From Heyndrickxia sporothermodurans (GTDB taxonomy: Bacteria > Bacillota > Bacilli > Bacillales > Bacillaceae_C): DNA of 64,000 nt. Shown here one piece after another: positions 55,128 through 64,000 of this stretch; the first letter of the stretch is position 1; every line of letters begins with the position of its first letter. Location of the stretch: positions 389,667 through 453,666 of the forward strand of contig BORH01000002.1 of the NCBI GenBank assembly GCA_018333075.1. The letters run 5' to 3'. The translations under genes and the position numbers were made by a program. Below the pieces are notes generated by a model. It had not been told where the DNA came from. It saw only the letters and a program-made list of their open reading frames with translations, and did no database searches.

Positions 55128-55739
55128 ATGTATTATTTTGGTTTTTTTGTTGCTCGGACTGCGCTAAGACTATTGGGAGGAAAATTAGTTATAGAAAACG
55201 CCAATAAACAGCTAACTACTCCATATATCGTCGTTTGTACTCATACCACTTGGCTAGATATTTTATTTTTAGCTTTTAGTTTATGGCCGACACCAATCTT
55301 TTATATGGCTAAGCAGGAACTATTCAAAATGAAACCTATTGCATATCTATTAAAAAAATTGAACGCTTTTCCAGTTAATCGAGATAATCCTGGGCCAAGT
55401 TCATTAAAAATTCCATTAAAGCTCCTGAAATCTGGTAAGGTAGTAGGAATTTTTCCTACTGGAACAAGAACAGTTGAACAAACTTCCTTAAAAAGAGGTG
55501 CTATAACGATTGCTATGAAGTCTGGTGCCCCAATATTGCCAGCTGTTTACAAAGGACCTCTCACCTTTCGCGAGCTGCTAAAAAGAAAACCAATTGTCAT
55601 TAAATTTGGTGACCCAATCACATTCCAAAAAGAAATCAAACCTAATAAAGAAATGATTGAAAATAAAGCGTATGAATTACAAACGATTATTAAGAAGCTA
55701 GAAGAATCTGAAAGCACACATACAAAAGACACCAATTAA
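55128..55739 (+). CDS. plsC: 1-acyl-sn-glycerol-3-phosphate acyltransferase
   Basis: 203 residues. Catalytic HX4D motif HTTWLD, then VGIFPTGTRT where most family members have FPEGTR; the Glu is Thr here, as in the B. subtilis YhdO type (FPSGTR). It makes phosphatidic acid at the membrane. One hydrophobic stretch is near the N-terminus. ATG with AGAGGTG 7 nt upstream. Single gene ending in the palindrome CACCAATTAATTGGTG. Confidence 0.88.
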   Translation: MYYFGFFVARTALRLLGGKLVIENANKQLTTPYIVVCTHTTWLDILFLAFSLWPTPIFYMAKQELFKMKPIAYLLKKLNAFPVNRDNPGPSSLKIPLKLLKSGKVVGIFPTGTRTVEQTSLKRGAITIAMKSGAPILPAVYKGPLTFRELLKRKPIVIKFGDPITFQKEIKPNKEMIENKAYELQTIIKKLEESESTHTKDTN

Positions 55740-55763
55740 TTGGTGCCTAAATATCTTAATTAT

Positions 55764-55937
55764 CTAAATGCTTTTTGATTTCGAATGAATTTTCGAAAGA
55801 AGCTTGATATAATCCTCAAATACTTTACTATTACAAGGCTCATGCTGCATAATTCCTAAAATAATTCGCGCTTCTGCCTGTAACATTTCGAGACTTTTAC
55901 AGTGATCGATTCGTTTTTGGAAATTCAAGTAATCCAT
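55764..55937 (-). CDS. Small hypothetical protein (57 aa)
   Basis: 57 residues, no membrane segment; two Cys and mostly helical (QKRIDHCKSLEMLQAEARI, VFEDYIKLLSKIHSKSK). ATG at 55937 with GGAGGGTGA just upstream, which is inside the longer frame. Function unknown. Convergent with plsC. Confidence 0.6.
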   Translation of the reverse strand: MDYLNFQKRIDHCKSLEMLQAEARIILGIMQHEPCNSKVFEDYIKLLSKIHSKSKSI

Positions 55938-56176
55938 ATAATCACCCTCCAATCTTCGAATCTGGTATATTGATAAAATATGAGAAAAAGTAAATAATTA
56001 TTTAAATTACAAAAAACTTTTTTTGTAATATTTGAAGATATTTAATCTTAATATATGTGCCCAACTAAACAAGTTTGTACTTTTTGAAAGAATGCATTCG
56101 TATTTCACTTGAGAATACATTTCAATATTGTCTATAATAGAAAATGATTTAGTGTATATATGTAGAGGTGAGTAAA

Positions 56177-56602
56177 ATGTTAAGTGGCTGGTTTCTTTGG
56201 TTCATTTTATTTTGGGTAGTCGTTTTAATTAGTTTATTTGCAATCGGCGGTTTCTTTATGTTCCGAAAGTTTCTTAAAAGATTGCCAAAAGAAGATGGAA
56301 AGTCGATATTAGATTGGGAAGAGCACTATGTAAATCAAACTCGTAATCTTTGGTCACAGGATCAAAAGGAACTGTTAGAAGAATTGGTAAGCCCTGTACC
56401 GGAGCTATTTAGAGATGTGGCCAGACAAAAAATTGCTGGAAAAATTGGTGAAATTGCACTGGAGGACCATGCTAAAAGTATTAGTCGAGAACATGTCATT
56501 AAAGGATATATCCTTGCTACTCCAAAAAGAGATCACAAATTTTTAAGAAAAAAGCTTCATGAGATGGAAATTGATTCTACGCCATATGAACATTTATTTT
56601 AA
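56177..56602 (+). CDS. yneK: DUF2621 membrane-anchored protein (YneK-like)
   Basis: 141 residues. One membrane helix near the N-terminus (LWFILFWVVVLISLFAIGGFFMF), then a cytoplasmic part with SILDWEEHYVNQTRNLW and VIKGYILATPKRDHKFL, as in DUF2621. Function unknown; in B. subtilis it also neighbours the ccd genes. ATG at 56177, spaced 7 nt from AGAGG; the upstream GTG is inside the ribosome binding site. Confidence 0.85.
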   Translation: MLSGWFLWFILFWVVVLISLFAIGGFFMFRKFLKRLPKEDGKSILDWEEHYVNQTRNLWSQDQKELLEELVSPVPELFRDVARQKIAGKIGEIALEDHAKSISREHVIKGYILATPKRDHKFLRKKLHEMEIDSTPYEHLF

Positions 56603-56642
56603 ATAAATGATAGCTAGATAAAAACTTAATACAGGATAAACA

Positions 56643-56663
56643 AAAAGCCACTGTATTGTGGTT
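56643..56663 (+). terminator. Terminator of yneK
   Basis: AAAGCCAC with GTGGTTTT, 6-nt loop, then TTTTTTGTTTTTT. Confidence 0.75.
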
Positions 56664-56815
56664 TTTTGTTTTTTAACGCTGATTATATAATACTCATTTT
56701 TTTAGAGGTATTATTTTCATATGTTTAAATATTAAGATATTTCACAACAAATTATATAATTAATAACAATATTATGATATGATTTCCATTAGATACAGAT
56801 AAAGGGGGATATTAT

Positions 56816-57397
56816 ATGCGGAATGAAAGTAAAAAGTTACCAATACTTATATCTCTAGGGATCATATTTATTTTAGCTTCATTGTTTTTTCCATTCTTTC
56901 TCAGCAGCATTATTCATGATGCAGTTTCCAAACCACGTGGGGCATTTGGTTTCACATCTGATACCAGTTCCTACTTCCTTTTAACTGCTGCATTTGTACT
57001 AATTGGACTAGTTTTCATCTTACTTGCAATTGAAGCTATTAGGGTAAAAATCCGTGCAATCGTTACTGTAATCCTTGTTATTGCTGCAGCTATTATCTCT
57101 GTACTTGGATTCGATAATTATTATTATGGGACTGCCGAAGGTTTTTACTTTAATCCGATTAATTCTTTTGGTACTAGGGAAGTTTTATGGAAGGACATTT
57201 CAGAACTAGAGGAAATATATCAGGATGTTAATGGAAATCAGGAAGCAAAAAAACTTGTTTTTAAACTTAAAGACGGAGAAAAGATTGAAATAGATTTTTA
57301 TGCAAATTTAAAACTTGCAAGATTACAAATAGAAACTTTAGTAAAAAACAATGGTGGAGAAGTAGTCACTACAATAATAGAAGAGAAAAATAAGTAG
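56816..57397 (+). CDS. Uncharacterised membrane protein (193 aa)
   Basis: Three helices (residues about 9-30, 51-73, 79-97) followed by a soluble C-terminal part of about 90 residues (EVLWKDISELEEIYQ, LVFKLKDGEKIEIDF, LARLQIETLVKNNGGEV) with a beta-rich, PH-like look. Not recognised. ATG after AAAGGGGGATATTAT. Lies between yneK and ccdC, which are adjacent in B. subtilis. Confidence 0.68.
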   Translation: MRNESKKLPILISLGIIFILASLFFPFFLSSIIHDAVSKPRGAFGFTSDTSSYFLLTAAFVLIGLVFILLAIEAIRVKIRAIVTVILVIAAAIISVLGFDNYYYGTAEGFYFNPINSFGTREVLWKDISELEEIYQDVNGNQEAKKLVFKLKDGEKIEIDFYANLKLARLQIETLVKNNGGEVVTTIIEEKNK

Positions 57398-57409
57398 TTA
57401 AGTAACAAA

Positions 57410-57433
57410 GAAGCGAATGATAAATTTCGCTTC
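57410..57433. terminator. Terminator between convergent genes
   Basis: GAAGCGAA (57410-57417) pairs with TTCGCTTC (57426-57433), followed by TTTT. Serves the 193-residue membrane protein gene and possibly ccdC. Confidence 0.75.
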
Positions 57434-57455
57434 TTTTCATCAAAATTTATTACCT

Positions 57456-57941
57456 TTATACACCTTTCGTCTGAATATTATTCAGCTCTCCGAGTAATTT
57501 TCTATATTGCAGGTACATTGTTACACGCCATGGAACAATCATACTAAACGCTAGTAAATAAAACATTCCACTTAGTTGACCAACATTTATTTCTGTGCTT
57601 AATAGCAGTTTTGCAATAATTCTTATTAGCAAAAGTCCAATTAAAATAAATCCAAATGCCTTCGACCGCTTTAAATATACGTCGTTTTCTCTTATTTCAA
57701 ACCTCGATGTTTTTACTAAAACGATAGAAAATAACATCCCCACTATAACAACCTCAATGATTTCAGAAAAAGTAACCCTAAAAAATGGCTCTATAAACAT
57801 TAGCATTCCCGTACTCATAAAGATTGGTGGCAAAATTATTTTCTTTGCTGATGCTGGTTTATGTGATGCTTTCATCCGTACAAATATGACTAATAGTCCC
57901 ATGCACAAAGCTAAAACGGATGAAACAATAATTTCAAGCAT
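57456..57941 (-). CDS. ccdC: CcdC-family membrane protein (cytochrome c biogenesis region)
   Basis: 161 residues with five hydrophobic helices. PPIFMSTGMLMFIEP, ENDVYLKRSKAFGFILIGLLLIR and AFSMIVPWRVTMYLQYRKL match CcdC (YneJ). The gene is third of the ccdA-yneI-ccdC run, as in B. subtilis. The ATG at 57941 follows AGAGG by 9 nt. Confidence 0.87.
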   Translation of the reverse strand: MLEIIVSSVLALCMGLLVIFVRMKASHKPASAKKIILPPIFMSTGMLMFIEPFFRVTFSEIIEVVIVGMLFSIVLVKTSRFEIRENDVYLKRSKAFGFILIGLLLIRIIAKLLLSTEINVGQLSGMFYLLAFSMIVPWRVTMYLQYRKLLGELNNIQTKGV

Positions 57942-58143
57942 ATTGATCAACCTCTTTTATGAAAAATTGTTAATGAACTTAATGAATTGCATTCTATATT
58001 ATAACGGATTTTTCAAAAAAACGAAATGAGTTTATATGTGAAGACTTTTAGGCAGTATTGGCAAAAAGCATACATTATTAATCTAAAGTTTTTACTTTTG
58101 AAAGTCTACTATAATTGAAATAGTAATGAGCATTAAAAATAAA

Positions 58144-58174
58144 AAAGTCATTCGAAACAAATACGAATGACTTT
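58144..58174 (-). terminator. Terminator of the yneI-like response regulator
   Basis: AAAGTCATTCG (58144-58154) with CGAATGACTTT (58164-58174), then a T-run on the minus strand. It overlaps the stop codon, so ccdC probably has separate expression or depends on readthrough. Confidence 0.82.
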
Positions 58175-58532
58175 ATCTCAATACTCGTTCAATTGCTTCA
58201 TTAACACGATTTTCATTAAATGGTTTTACAATGTAATCCTTTGCTCCTGCTTCAATAGCACTCATCACCATCTTTTGTTGCCCCATTGACGAGCAAATGA
58301 TTATTTTTGCTTGTGGAAATTCTTTTGTAATTTGCTGCACTGCCTCAAGCCCAGTCATTTCAGGCATAGTAATATCCATTGTTACAATTTCTGGTTTTAA
58401 CAATCGATACATCTCAACAGCTTGGCGACCATTTTCAGCCTCTCCAATAACCACATGATTTGCCTTCGCTAGCATTTTAGTTAATGTAAGTCTCATAAAT
58501 TTTGCGTCATCTACTACTAATACCTTAGCCAC
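58173..58532 (-). CDS. yneI: Single-domain CheY-like response regulator (YneI)
   Basis: 119-residue receiver domain without output domain. Acidic pair in LVVDDAKFM, phospho-acceptor Asp in IVTMDITMPEM, conserved Ser/Thr in ICSSMGQQ and Lys in DYIVKPF. Second gene of the ccd set, with B. subtilis counterpart yneI. GTG start after GAGGGGGGACATCT. Cognate kinase not in view. Confidence 0.9.
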   Translation of the reverse strand: MAKVLVVDDAKFMRLTLTKMLAKANHVVIGEAENGRQAVEMYRLLKPEIVTMDITMPEMTGLEAVQQITKEFPQAKIIICSSMGQQKMVMSAIEAGAKDYIVKPFNENRVNEAIERVLR

Positions 58533-58718
58533 AGATGTCCCCCCTCATTCTATCAACACAAACCTATCTGAGCGGATAATTTTAACATATATAATAAATA
58601 TAGCAAATATTTTCAATACTATGCAATCAATAAAAATAACATAATTTTCATAATCCTGCATAATATTGCTTATTTCGAACATGTGTGTGTCATGATAAAG
58701 GAAAGAAAAATTAATTGA

Positions 58719-59432
58719 TTAAAAACCTGTAAAACCTCCAAATAATGCTGACATATATCCTGTTAACATCGTCATCCAATCAAAGAAGAGAAACACACCC
58801 ATAATAATCATTAGCCATCCACCAATTTTCACAAATTTCATGCTATTCTTACGAATCCATTGAAGCTTTCCAATAAAAAACGAAAGAATAAAAAATGGAA
58901 CAGCAAATCCAATAATGTATGCGAACATATATGGTACAGCCGAACTTGGATTATTTAATCCTAAATTTATAACTGCACCCAAAATTGGTCCTGTACACGG
59001 TGTCCATCCCGCGGCAAACGCCAAACCGATTAAAATTGATCCAAAATAACCAGTTGGTCGGTTCTTAAATTGAAAACGATGTTCTTTCATTAAAAAATCA
59101 GGCTTTAAAAATCCAACAATCATAAAACCAAAAATAACGATAATAATTGCACCAATTTGTCTAATTAAATCTTGATAATTATGAAAAAAACTACCAATAA
59201 AAGAAGTTCCGAACCCAAGAGCAATAAATACGATAGAAAATCCAATGATAAAACATAATGTATGTAATAGACTTCTCTTTTGTAGCATTGCATTTTCAGT
59301 CTTTAATTCATTTACAGACATTCCAGTAATATAAGAAACAAAGGCCGGATAAAGCGGTAAACAGCATGGCGAAATAAAGCTTAAAAAACCTGCGCCTAAC
59401 GCTAAAAATATATTTAAATCAACTTCAGCCAT
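58719..59432 (-). CDS. ccdA: Cytochrome c biogenesis protein CcdA
   Basis: 237 residues with six membrane helices. Conserved redox cysteines are in [14 protein letters not shown] (helix 1) and [13 protein letters not shown] (helix 4), typical of CcdA/DsbD-beta proteins. It carries reducing equivalents across the membrane to apocytochrome c and, in sporulation, to spore thioredoxin-like proteins. ATG after AGGAGTTGTTTAGGA. Heads the ccdA-yneI-ccdC region. Confidence 0.93.
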   Translation of the reverse strand: MAEVDLNIFLALGAGFLSFISPCCLPLYPAFVSYITGMSVNELKTENAMLQKRSLLHTLCFIIGFSIVFIALGFGTSFIGSFFHNYQDLIRQIGAIIIVIFGFMIVGFLKPDFLMKEHRFQFKNRPTGYFGSILIGLAFAAGWTPCTGPILGAVINLGLNNPSSAVPYMFAYIIGFAVPFFILSFFIGKLQWIRKNSMKFVKIGGWLMIIMGVFLFFDWMTMLTGYMSALFGGFTGF

Positions 59433-59702
59433 TCCTAAACAACTCCTGATCTATTTTTATTCATTTTACCAAAGTTTTCTCTAGTACATGCCTGAATTAT
59501 ATGTGAAGTTTTTGTGGCATATTCTATTTATTAGTCTTTTCTAATTTTTAATTGCATTTAATCAACAAGTCTAAACTGTGATAAATTACTAATCACCAAT
59601 CTTTTGCTAATTAATTTTTTATGGAAAATAAGAGATAACTTTTGAAAAAGTGTAAAAGATTGGTTATACTATTGTTAAATATTGTACGAAAGGACATCAT
59701 AC

Positions 59703-59879
59703 GTGAAAAATGAACAGCTTTCCATGCAAATCGAAAAAAAACGAGCTGATTTAATAGAGATTGTAAGGCATGAAGGACTTAGTTCTTCACTAGCCATTCA
59801 GTACAGTCAAGAATTAGACCGATTATTGAACCAATATATTCGTCTGAACATGAAAAGTAATAGGGCTATTACTTCATAA
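59703..59879 (+). CDS. Spo0E-like aspartyl-phosphate phosphatase
   Basis: 58 residues, two-helix protein. The Spo0E signature SQELDRLLNQY is present. Family members dephosphorylate Spo0A~P and so delay sporulation. GTG at 59703, 8 nt behind AAAGGA, is chosen over the earlier TTG at 59682, which overlaps that site. Single gene with its own terminator. Confidence 0.87.
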   Translation: MKNEQLSMQIEKKRADLIEIVRHEGLSSSLAIQYSQELDRLLNQYIRLNMKSNRAITS

Positions 59880-59930
59880 CATAAATGCTTCATCATTTAT
59901 ACTACTAAAATTTTTTTCATCAAGCAAAAA

Positions 59931-59958
59931 ACGAGTATCGATACATACTCGTCTTTTT
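59931..59958. terminator. Terminator of the Spo0E-like gene
   Basis: ACGAGTAT (59931-59938) with ATACTCGT (59945-59952), then CTTTTTTA; an A-run precedes, so it may also act on the other strand. Confidence 0.8.
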
Positions 59959-60087
59959 TATTAAAACAGCTATTTATAACATAAGGTTAAACAAAATTGA
60001 AAGTTTACTTATAACATTAAAATCTACTCATCTTTGTATTTGTTACAGACAAAAATGGATTCTTCTCCTTTGCAAAAAATACATGAT

Positions 60088-61878
60088 TTATCTCATTTGT
60101 TCTGCTGTTTCTTTATAACCATTTTGTAACAAAAACATCTTATGATAAAGTCCATTTAAAGCGATTAACTCCTGGTGATTGCCCTGTTCAACAATCTCAC
60201 CTTGATGTAATACTAATATTAAATCTGCATCCTGAATGGTAGATAGACGATGGGCTATAGCAATCGTAGTTCTTCCTTTTCTCATCTGTTTAAGAGCCTC
60301 TTGAATCGCCTCTTCTGTTTCTGTATCAATATTTGCAGTTGCTTCGTCTAATATTAATATTTTCGGATCAGTTACAATAGTACGTGCGAATGCAATTAAT
60401 TGCCTTTGACCACTTGAAAATGTTGAACCTCTTTCTACAACTTTATGCTCCATACAATCATTAAGCTTATCAATAAAAGTATGGGCTTGTACAAACCTTG
60501 CAGAAGCGTCAATCTCATCGTCTGATAGTGATTGATTATGCAAACGGATATTATCCTTAATCGTCCCATAAAATAAAAATGGATCCTGCAAAACCAATCC
60601 CAACTTTGCTCGTAATTCTTTTATAGAATAATCTTTAATTGAATGTCCATCTATTAAAATATCTCCACGTTCAAATTCATAAAATCTCATAATTAAATTA
60701 ATTATGGAGCTTTTTCCGCTACCAGTATGTCCAACAAGTGCCACAGTTTGCCCGGGTAATGCTTTAAAGGAAATATTTTTCAATACATCTCGCTTCCCAT
60801 CATATGAAAAGCTGACATTACGAAATTCTATTTCTCCTTTATCAATATTAATATTATTCAATTTTTTCTGTACAGGTGCCACTTCTTTCTCATCGATAAT
60901 TTGAAATATTCTTGAAGCTGCAACAATCGCTTGTTGAAACATTGATAATCGGAACATCATTTGATTCACTGGCTCAAAAAAGCGATCTAAATAGTTTACA
61001 AATGCATATAATACCCCTATTTCAATCGTGTTTTGAAATGAAGAAATACCAAAATAACTTAAAATAATAATTAATGCAAACACATATACTAGATCAATAG
61101 CTGGGCGAAGAAGTAGTCCGTCAATTTTAATATTTTTCATCCCCGCCATAAAATGTTTTTCATTAATCTTCTCAAATTCTTTTTTTATTCGTTCTTCTTG
61201 ACGAAATACTTGAACAATCGCCATTCCTTGTAATGTTTCACTTAATTTAGCATTTAATTGACTTAGACGTTCCCTTAAATCCTCATAAAACGAAGAGCTA
61301 TATTTCCTATATAAATGCATAATATACATTAAAAGTGGTAATATACATAAGCAAAAAAGAGCTAGCTTTACATTTAAAGCAAACATTGCAATAAAAATAC
61401 CAATGATTAAAAAGACGCCTTGTATAAATGTAACCAATACATTTACAAACATATCATTGATTGCTTCGGTATCATTTGTCACTCGAGAGACAATACTTCC
61501 TGCTGGTGTTTTATCAAAATATCTCATTCCTAAACTTTGAATTTTTGAAAAAACATCAATTCTAAGCTGTTGTATAATTTTTACAGCAATTTCTTGAAAT
61601 TTATAAAGTTGATAATAAGAAACCACAGCCTTAAACACTTGAATAAAAATATATAAAATTGCAAGATTTAATAATGGCTGATATGGAAAATGCTTCGGTG
61701 TCAAATAATCATCAATAAACACTTTTACAAGAATAGGACCATAAATATCTCCTAGTGTAGCTAGTAATAATAAAATAAATGCAAATACTATCATTTTTAA
61801 ATGCGGTTTTGTATAGGTTATTAAACGAAATAAGATTTTTCTTTGCTCTTTACCGCTCATTGTTAGCTTTGTATCCAT
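60088..61878 (-). CDS. yheH: Heterodimeric ABC exporter subunit (YheH/BmrD-like)
   Basis: 596 residues: six-helix transmembrane domain, then NBD with Walker A VGHTGSGKSS, signature FSSGQRQLIAFART (degenerate; LSGGQ in normal subunits), and Walker B LILDEATANIDTE with a catalytic Glu. Partner of the subunit encoded 5 bp upstream. Probably exports drugs or lipophilic compounds. ATG with GGAGG. B. subtilis YheH is longer (about 670), so this lacks its extra domain. Confidence 0.9.
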   Translation of the reverse strand: MDTKLTMSGKEQRKILFRLITYTKPHLKMIVFAFILLLLATLGDIYGPILVKVFIDDYLTPKHFPYQPLLNLAILYIFIQVFKAVVSYYQLYKFQEIAVKIIQQLRIDVFSKIQSLGMRYFDKTPAGSIVSRVTNDTEAINDMFVNVLVTFIQGVFLIIGIFIAMFALNVKLALFCLCILPLLMYIMHLYRKYSSSFYEDLRERLSQLNAKLSETLQGMAIVQVFRQEERIKKEFEKINEKHFMAGMKNIKIDGLLLRPAIDLVYVFALIIILSYFGISSFQNTIEIGVLYAFVNYLDRFFEPVNQMMFRLSMFQQAIVAASRIFQIIDEKEVAPVQKKLNNINIDKGEIEFRNVSFSYDGKRDVLKNISFKALPGQTVALVGHTGSGKSSIINLIMRFYEFERGDILIDGHSIKDYSIKELRAKLGLVLQDPFLFYGTIKDNIRLHNQSLSDDEIDASARFVQAHTFIDKLNDCMEHKVVERGSTFSSGQRQLIAFARTIVTDPKILILDEATANIDTETEEAIQEALKQMRKGRTTIAIAHRLSTIQDADLILVLHQGEIVEQGNHQELIALNGLYHKMFLLQNGYKETAEQMR

Positions 61879-61883
61879 ATTTG

Positions 61884-63632
61884 TTATCCTCCATGCTCCA
61901 CAAGCTCTTCAAGCTGTTGACGATCAAACATCGACTTGTACCATCCATTCTCTATTAGCAATTCGTCATGTCTGCCTCGTTCAATAATTGTTCCTTCATC
62001 AAGGACTAGAATTAAATCTGCATGTTTAATTGCACTTAATCTATGTGCTGTTATGATTGTTGTTTTACCGTTTCTTTCTGATTTTAATGAGGATAAAATC
62101 GCTTCTTCTGTTTTCGCATCAACCGCAGATAATGAATCATCCAAAATCAACACTTCTGGATCCATTAATAATGCACGCGCAATTGAAATTCTTTGCTTCT
62201 GCCCTCCAGATAATGAAACCCCTTTTTCCCCTACTATCGTTTGATAACCATCTGTAAATTGAACAATATCGTCATGAATATGAGCGATTTCCGCTGCACT
62301 TTCAATAAAGATTTGATCAATAAAAGGATTTGTAAAGGCTATATTTTGTCCTACAGTCGTAGAAAAAAGAAAATGATCCTGTGGAACATATCCAATTGAT
62401 TCTCTTAATCTATCAATTTTATAATCCTCAAGTAAATGATTTCCTATACGTATTTCTCCATTAAATTCTTCAAATTCTCGAAGTAAAAGCTTTATTAAGG
62501 TTGTTTTACCCGCCCCTGTTTTCCCAACAATTCCCAGAGTCTCACCTTTTTTCAGTTTAAAATGTATATCTTTTAAAACCGCTTTTGCTTCATTAGGATA
62601 ATGAAAGTGATCTATTTTATACTCAATATCCCCATTAGGGATTTCATTTAGAGCTGTCGGTTTATCAATTATCTCAATAGGTTCGGCTAATAATTTTGAT
62701 ACCCTTTCATAAGAAGCCCGGCCTCTTTCCATAATATTAAAAAGACTTCCAAATGCTAGCATTGGCCAAATTAGTAAGCCTAAATAAGTAGTAAAGGAAA
62801 TCAATTCACCGAGTGTTAGTTCTTCTGCTAAAACATATTTGGAACCAAATATAATAGATAAAAAAAAGGATAAGCCGATAATAATAGAAATAGTTGGATC
62901 AAATAATGCATCAATTTTTGCAACAGATATATTTTTTCGAACTACATCTTCTGCTTGAATACGGAATGATTCAACATCTTCCTTTTCTTGACCAAACGTT
63001 TTAATCACTTTTATTCCCGAAATACTTTCTTGTGTTTTATCATTAAGCGAGGAAAAAGCTTCTTGTGCTCTATAAAATCTTTTATGAAGCAGTGAGCCGT
63101 AATAATTTGTTAATATCGCCATAATAGGCAAAGGAATTAATGCAATCAGCGTTAGCTTCCAGCTAATCGTTGCAGCCATTGCAATTACAACAAAGCCACC
63201 TGTCATTAACGAATCCACAAAGGTTAATACACCAGATCCTGCAGTTCCTTGAATCGCTTGTAAATCATTTGTCGCATGAGCCATTAAATCCCCTGTACGT
63301 TTTTGTTGATAAAAAGAAGCAGACATTTTAGTAAAATGTGAAAACAGTTGATTTCGTAAAATCCTAGCTAATTTAAGAGACGAACCGAAAATCATAACTC
63401 TCCAATAATATCTCAACACGTACATGACCAAAGCTACGATTATTAGTACTGAAATCCATTTAGTCAGAACAGCGCCCGTTAACTCATTATCTTTGATTGT
63501 ATCAACAATGATGCCGACAATTTTTGGCGGTATAAGCTGTAACAGCGCAACTATTGCCAATAATAAAATCCCAGTTATGTAAGCTTTTTTTTCTTGTTTA
63601 AAAAACCACATTAAATCTAAAAAAACCTTCAT
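61884..63632 (-). CDS. yheI: Heterodimeric ABC exporter subunit (YheI/BmrC-like)
   Basis: 582 residues: six-helix transmembrane domain and NBD with Walker A VGKTGAGKTT, signature LSGGQKQRISIARAL (intact), and Walker B LILDDSLSAVD, where the catalytic Glu is Asp/Ser. So this NBD provides the signature for the active ATP site and the inactive Walker B for the degenerate one, the standard asymmetry of BmrCD-type exporters. First gene of the pair. Confidence 0.9.
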   Translation of the reverse strand: MKVFLDLMWFFKQEKKAYITGILLLAIVALLQLIPPKIVGIIVDTIKDNELTGAVLTKWISVLIIVALVMYVLRYYWRVMIFGSSLKLARILRNQLFSHFTKMSASFYQQKRTGDLMAHATNDLQAIQGTAGSGVLTFVDSLMTGGFVVIAMAATISWKLTLIALIPLPIMAILTNYYGSLLHKRFYRAQEAFSSLNDKTQESISGIKVIKTFGQEKEDVESFRIQAEDVVRKNISVAKIDALFDPTISIIIGLSFFLSIIFGSKYVLAEELTLGELISFTTYLGLLIWPMLAFGSLFNIMERGRASYERVSKLLAEPIEIIDKPTALNEIPNGDIEYKIDHFHYPNEAKAVLKDIHFKLKKGETLGIVGKTGAGKTTLIKLLLREFEEFNGEIRIGNHLLEDYKIDRLRESIGYVPQDHFLFSTTVGQNIAFTNPFIDQIFIESAAEIAHIHDDIVQFTDGYQTIVGEKGVSLSGGQKQRISIARALLMDPEVLILDDSLSAVDAKTEEAILSSLKSERNGKTTIITAHRLSAIKHADLILVLDEGTIIERGRHDELLIENGWYKSMFDRQQLEELVEHGG

Positions 63633-63639
63633 CCTATTC

Positions 63640-63947
63640 CCTCTCTATCCTTGATAAGTAGAAAAGTAAAATATTAAACACATTTATAATCAGAATTACA
63701 AATGCTTTCTAATTTTAACAAATTTTTCGATAATAGAACAACTTATACATCCAATTGAAGAACATCTTTATTAGAAAGTACATTGAGGATACAATAAAAT
63801 ATAGAAGTAATTTAATGATGAATGATTGTCGCAATGACGTATTTGAGGTAGAAAATGAAAAAATATATCTTATTGAATCAATTTCATAATTCATTATTTT
63901 AAAGAAACACAATCCTACAGAATTTAGATATCTTCAAATTTTTGAAT
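63640..63947. other. Gene-free upstream region of yheI
   Basis: About 300 bp of AT-rich sequence. A 65-codon frame on the minus strand (63912-63715) has no ribosome binding site and no family resemblance. B. subtilis bmrCD has a leader peptide and attenuator here; no clear equivalent is seen. Confidence 0.35.
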
Positions 63948-64000
63948 TTAAGCAACTTGTTGTAGATTTAATTGAGCATTCATTCGGTCTACAGCTAATT
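63948..64000 (-). CDS. C-terminal end of an unidentified gene (continues outside window)
   Basis: The minus strand is open from the window edge to a TAA at 63948-63950, encoding 16 residues ending in LAVDRMNAQLNLQQVA. This reads like a real protein end (amphipathic, low-complexity free) but is too short to identify or to exclude chance. Confidence 0.3.
   Translation of the reverse strand, partial: LAVDRMNAQLNLQQVA

Noticed and set aside
63715-63912. 65-codon minus-strand frame upstream of yheI, considered as a leader peptide
   Set aside because: No ribosome binding site, odd composition, no attenuator hairpin linked to it.

Overview
This is a low-GC, chromosomal stretch from an endospore-forming member of the Bacillaceae (Bacillus or a close relative). 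Support comes from an SspH-type spore protein, a Spo0E-like phosphatase, the ccdA-yneI-ccdC-yneK neighbourhood, the argCJBD-carAB-argF gene order, purine-rich Shine-Dalgarno sites throughout, frequent TTG/GTG starts, and the genes gltT, yheI/yheH and DUF2512. No tRNA, rRNA, CRISPR array, phage module or intact insertion sequence was seen.

Layout. 1-8900: end of a DUF2161 PD-(D/E)XK protein, a DEAH helicase with two membrane helices, an SGNH hydrolase, a CHY zinc-finger protein, a half-size MFS protein translationally coupled to an FAD oxidase, glutaminase, and an XRE/MmyB-type regulator. 9000-17200: an extra fabF, a divergent AddB/AddA-like helicase-nuclease pair (separate from what canonical addAB should look like), a 50-residue FbpA-like protein and a small unknown. 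17300-27300: pabBC-pabA, small membrane proteins, a UbiE-type methyltransferase, the glutamate symporter gltT, an acyl-CoA synthetase, and a TetR regulator plus MBL hydrolase behind a triple-dyad operator.

27550-39900 holds the complete arginine route on one strand: argC-J-B-D-carA-carB-argF followed by argG-argH. argG has its own near-consensus promoter with an 18-bp ARG box filling the spacer; argC has a second promoter with a dyad. Together these genes convert glutamate to arginine through ornithine, carbamoyl phosphate and citrulline.

40000-46850 is the most unusual part: a membrane GGDEF/EAL protein in an operon with a ketosynthase whose first catalytic His is replaced by Gln, then sspH, then the wreck of an RND efflux permease. 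The wreck lies between two paralogous, apparently undescribed small-RNA genes. They share an identical upstream block, the same block-to-minus-10 distance (64 nt), a CUAG hairpin, a C-rich single-stranded linker and a CCGG-type terminator. They look like C-rich, Shine-Dalgarno-targeting sRNAs of the RoxS/RsaE or FsrA kind, but their identity is not proven here.

46850-64000: kynB-kynA (no kynU in view), a methyltransferase, pantothenate kinase coaW, sbcD-sbcC, a plsC acyltransferase, yneK and the ccdA-yneI-ccdC set, a Spo0E-like protein, and the heterodimeric ABC exporter yheI-yheH. Start codons were moved from the longest possible ORF wherever a ribosome binding site clearly pointed to an internal start.
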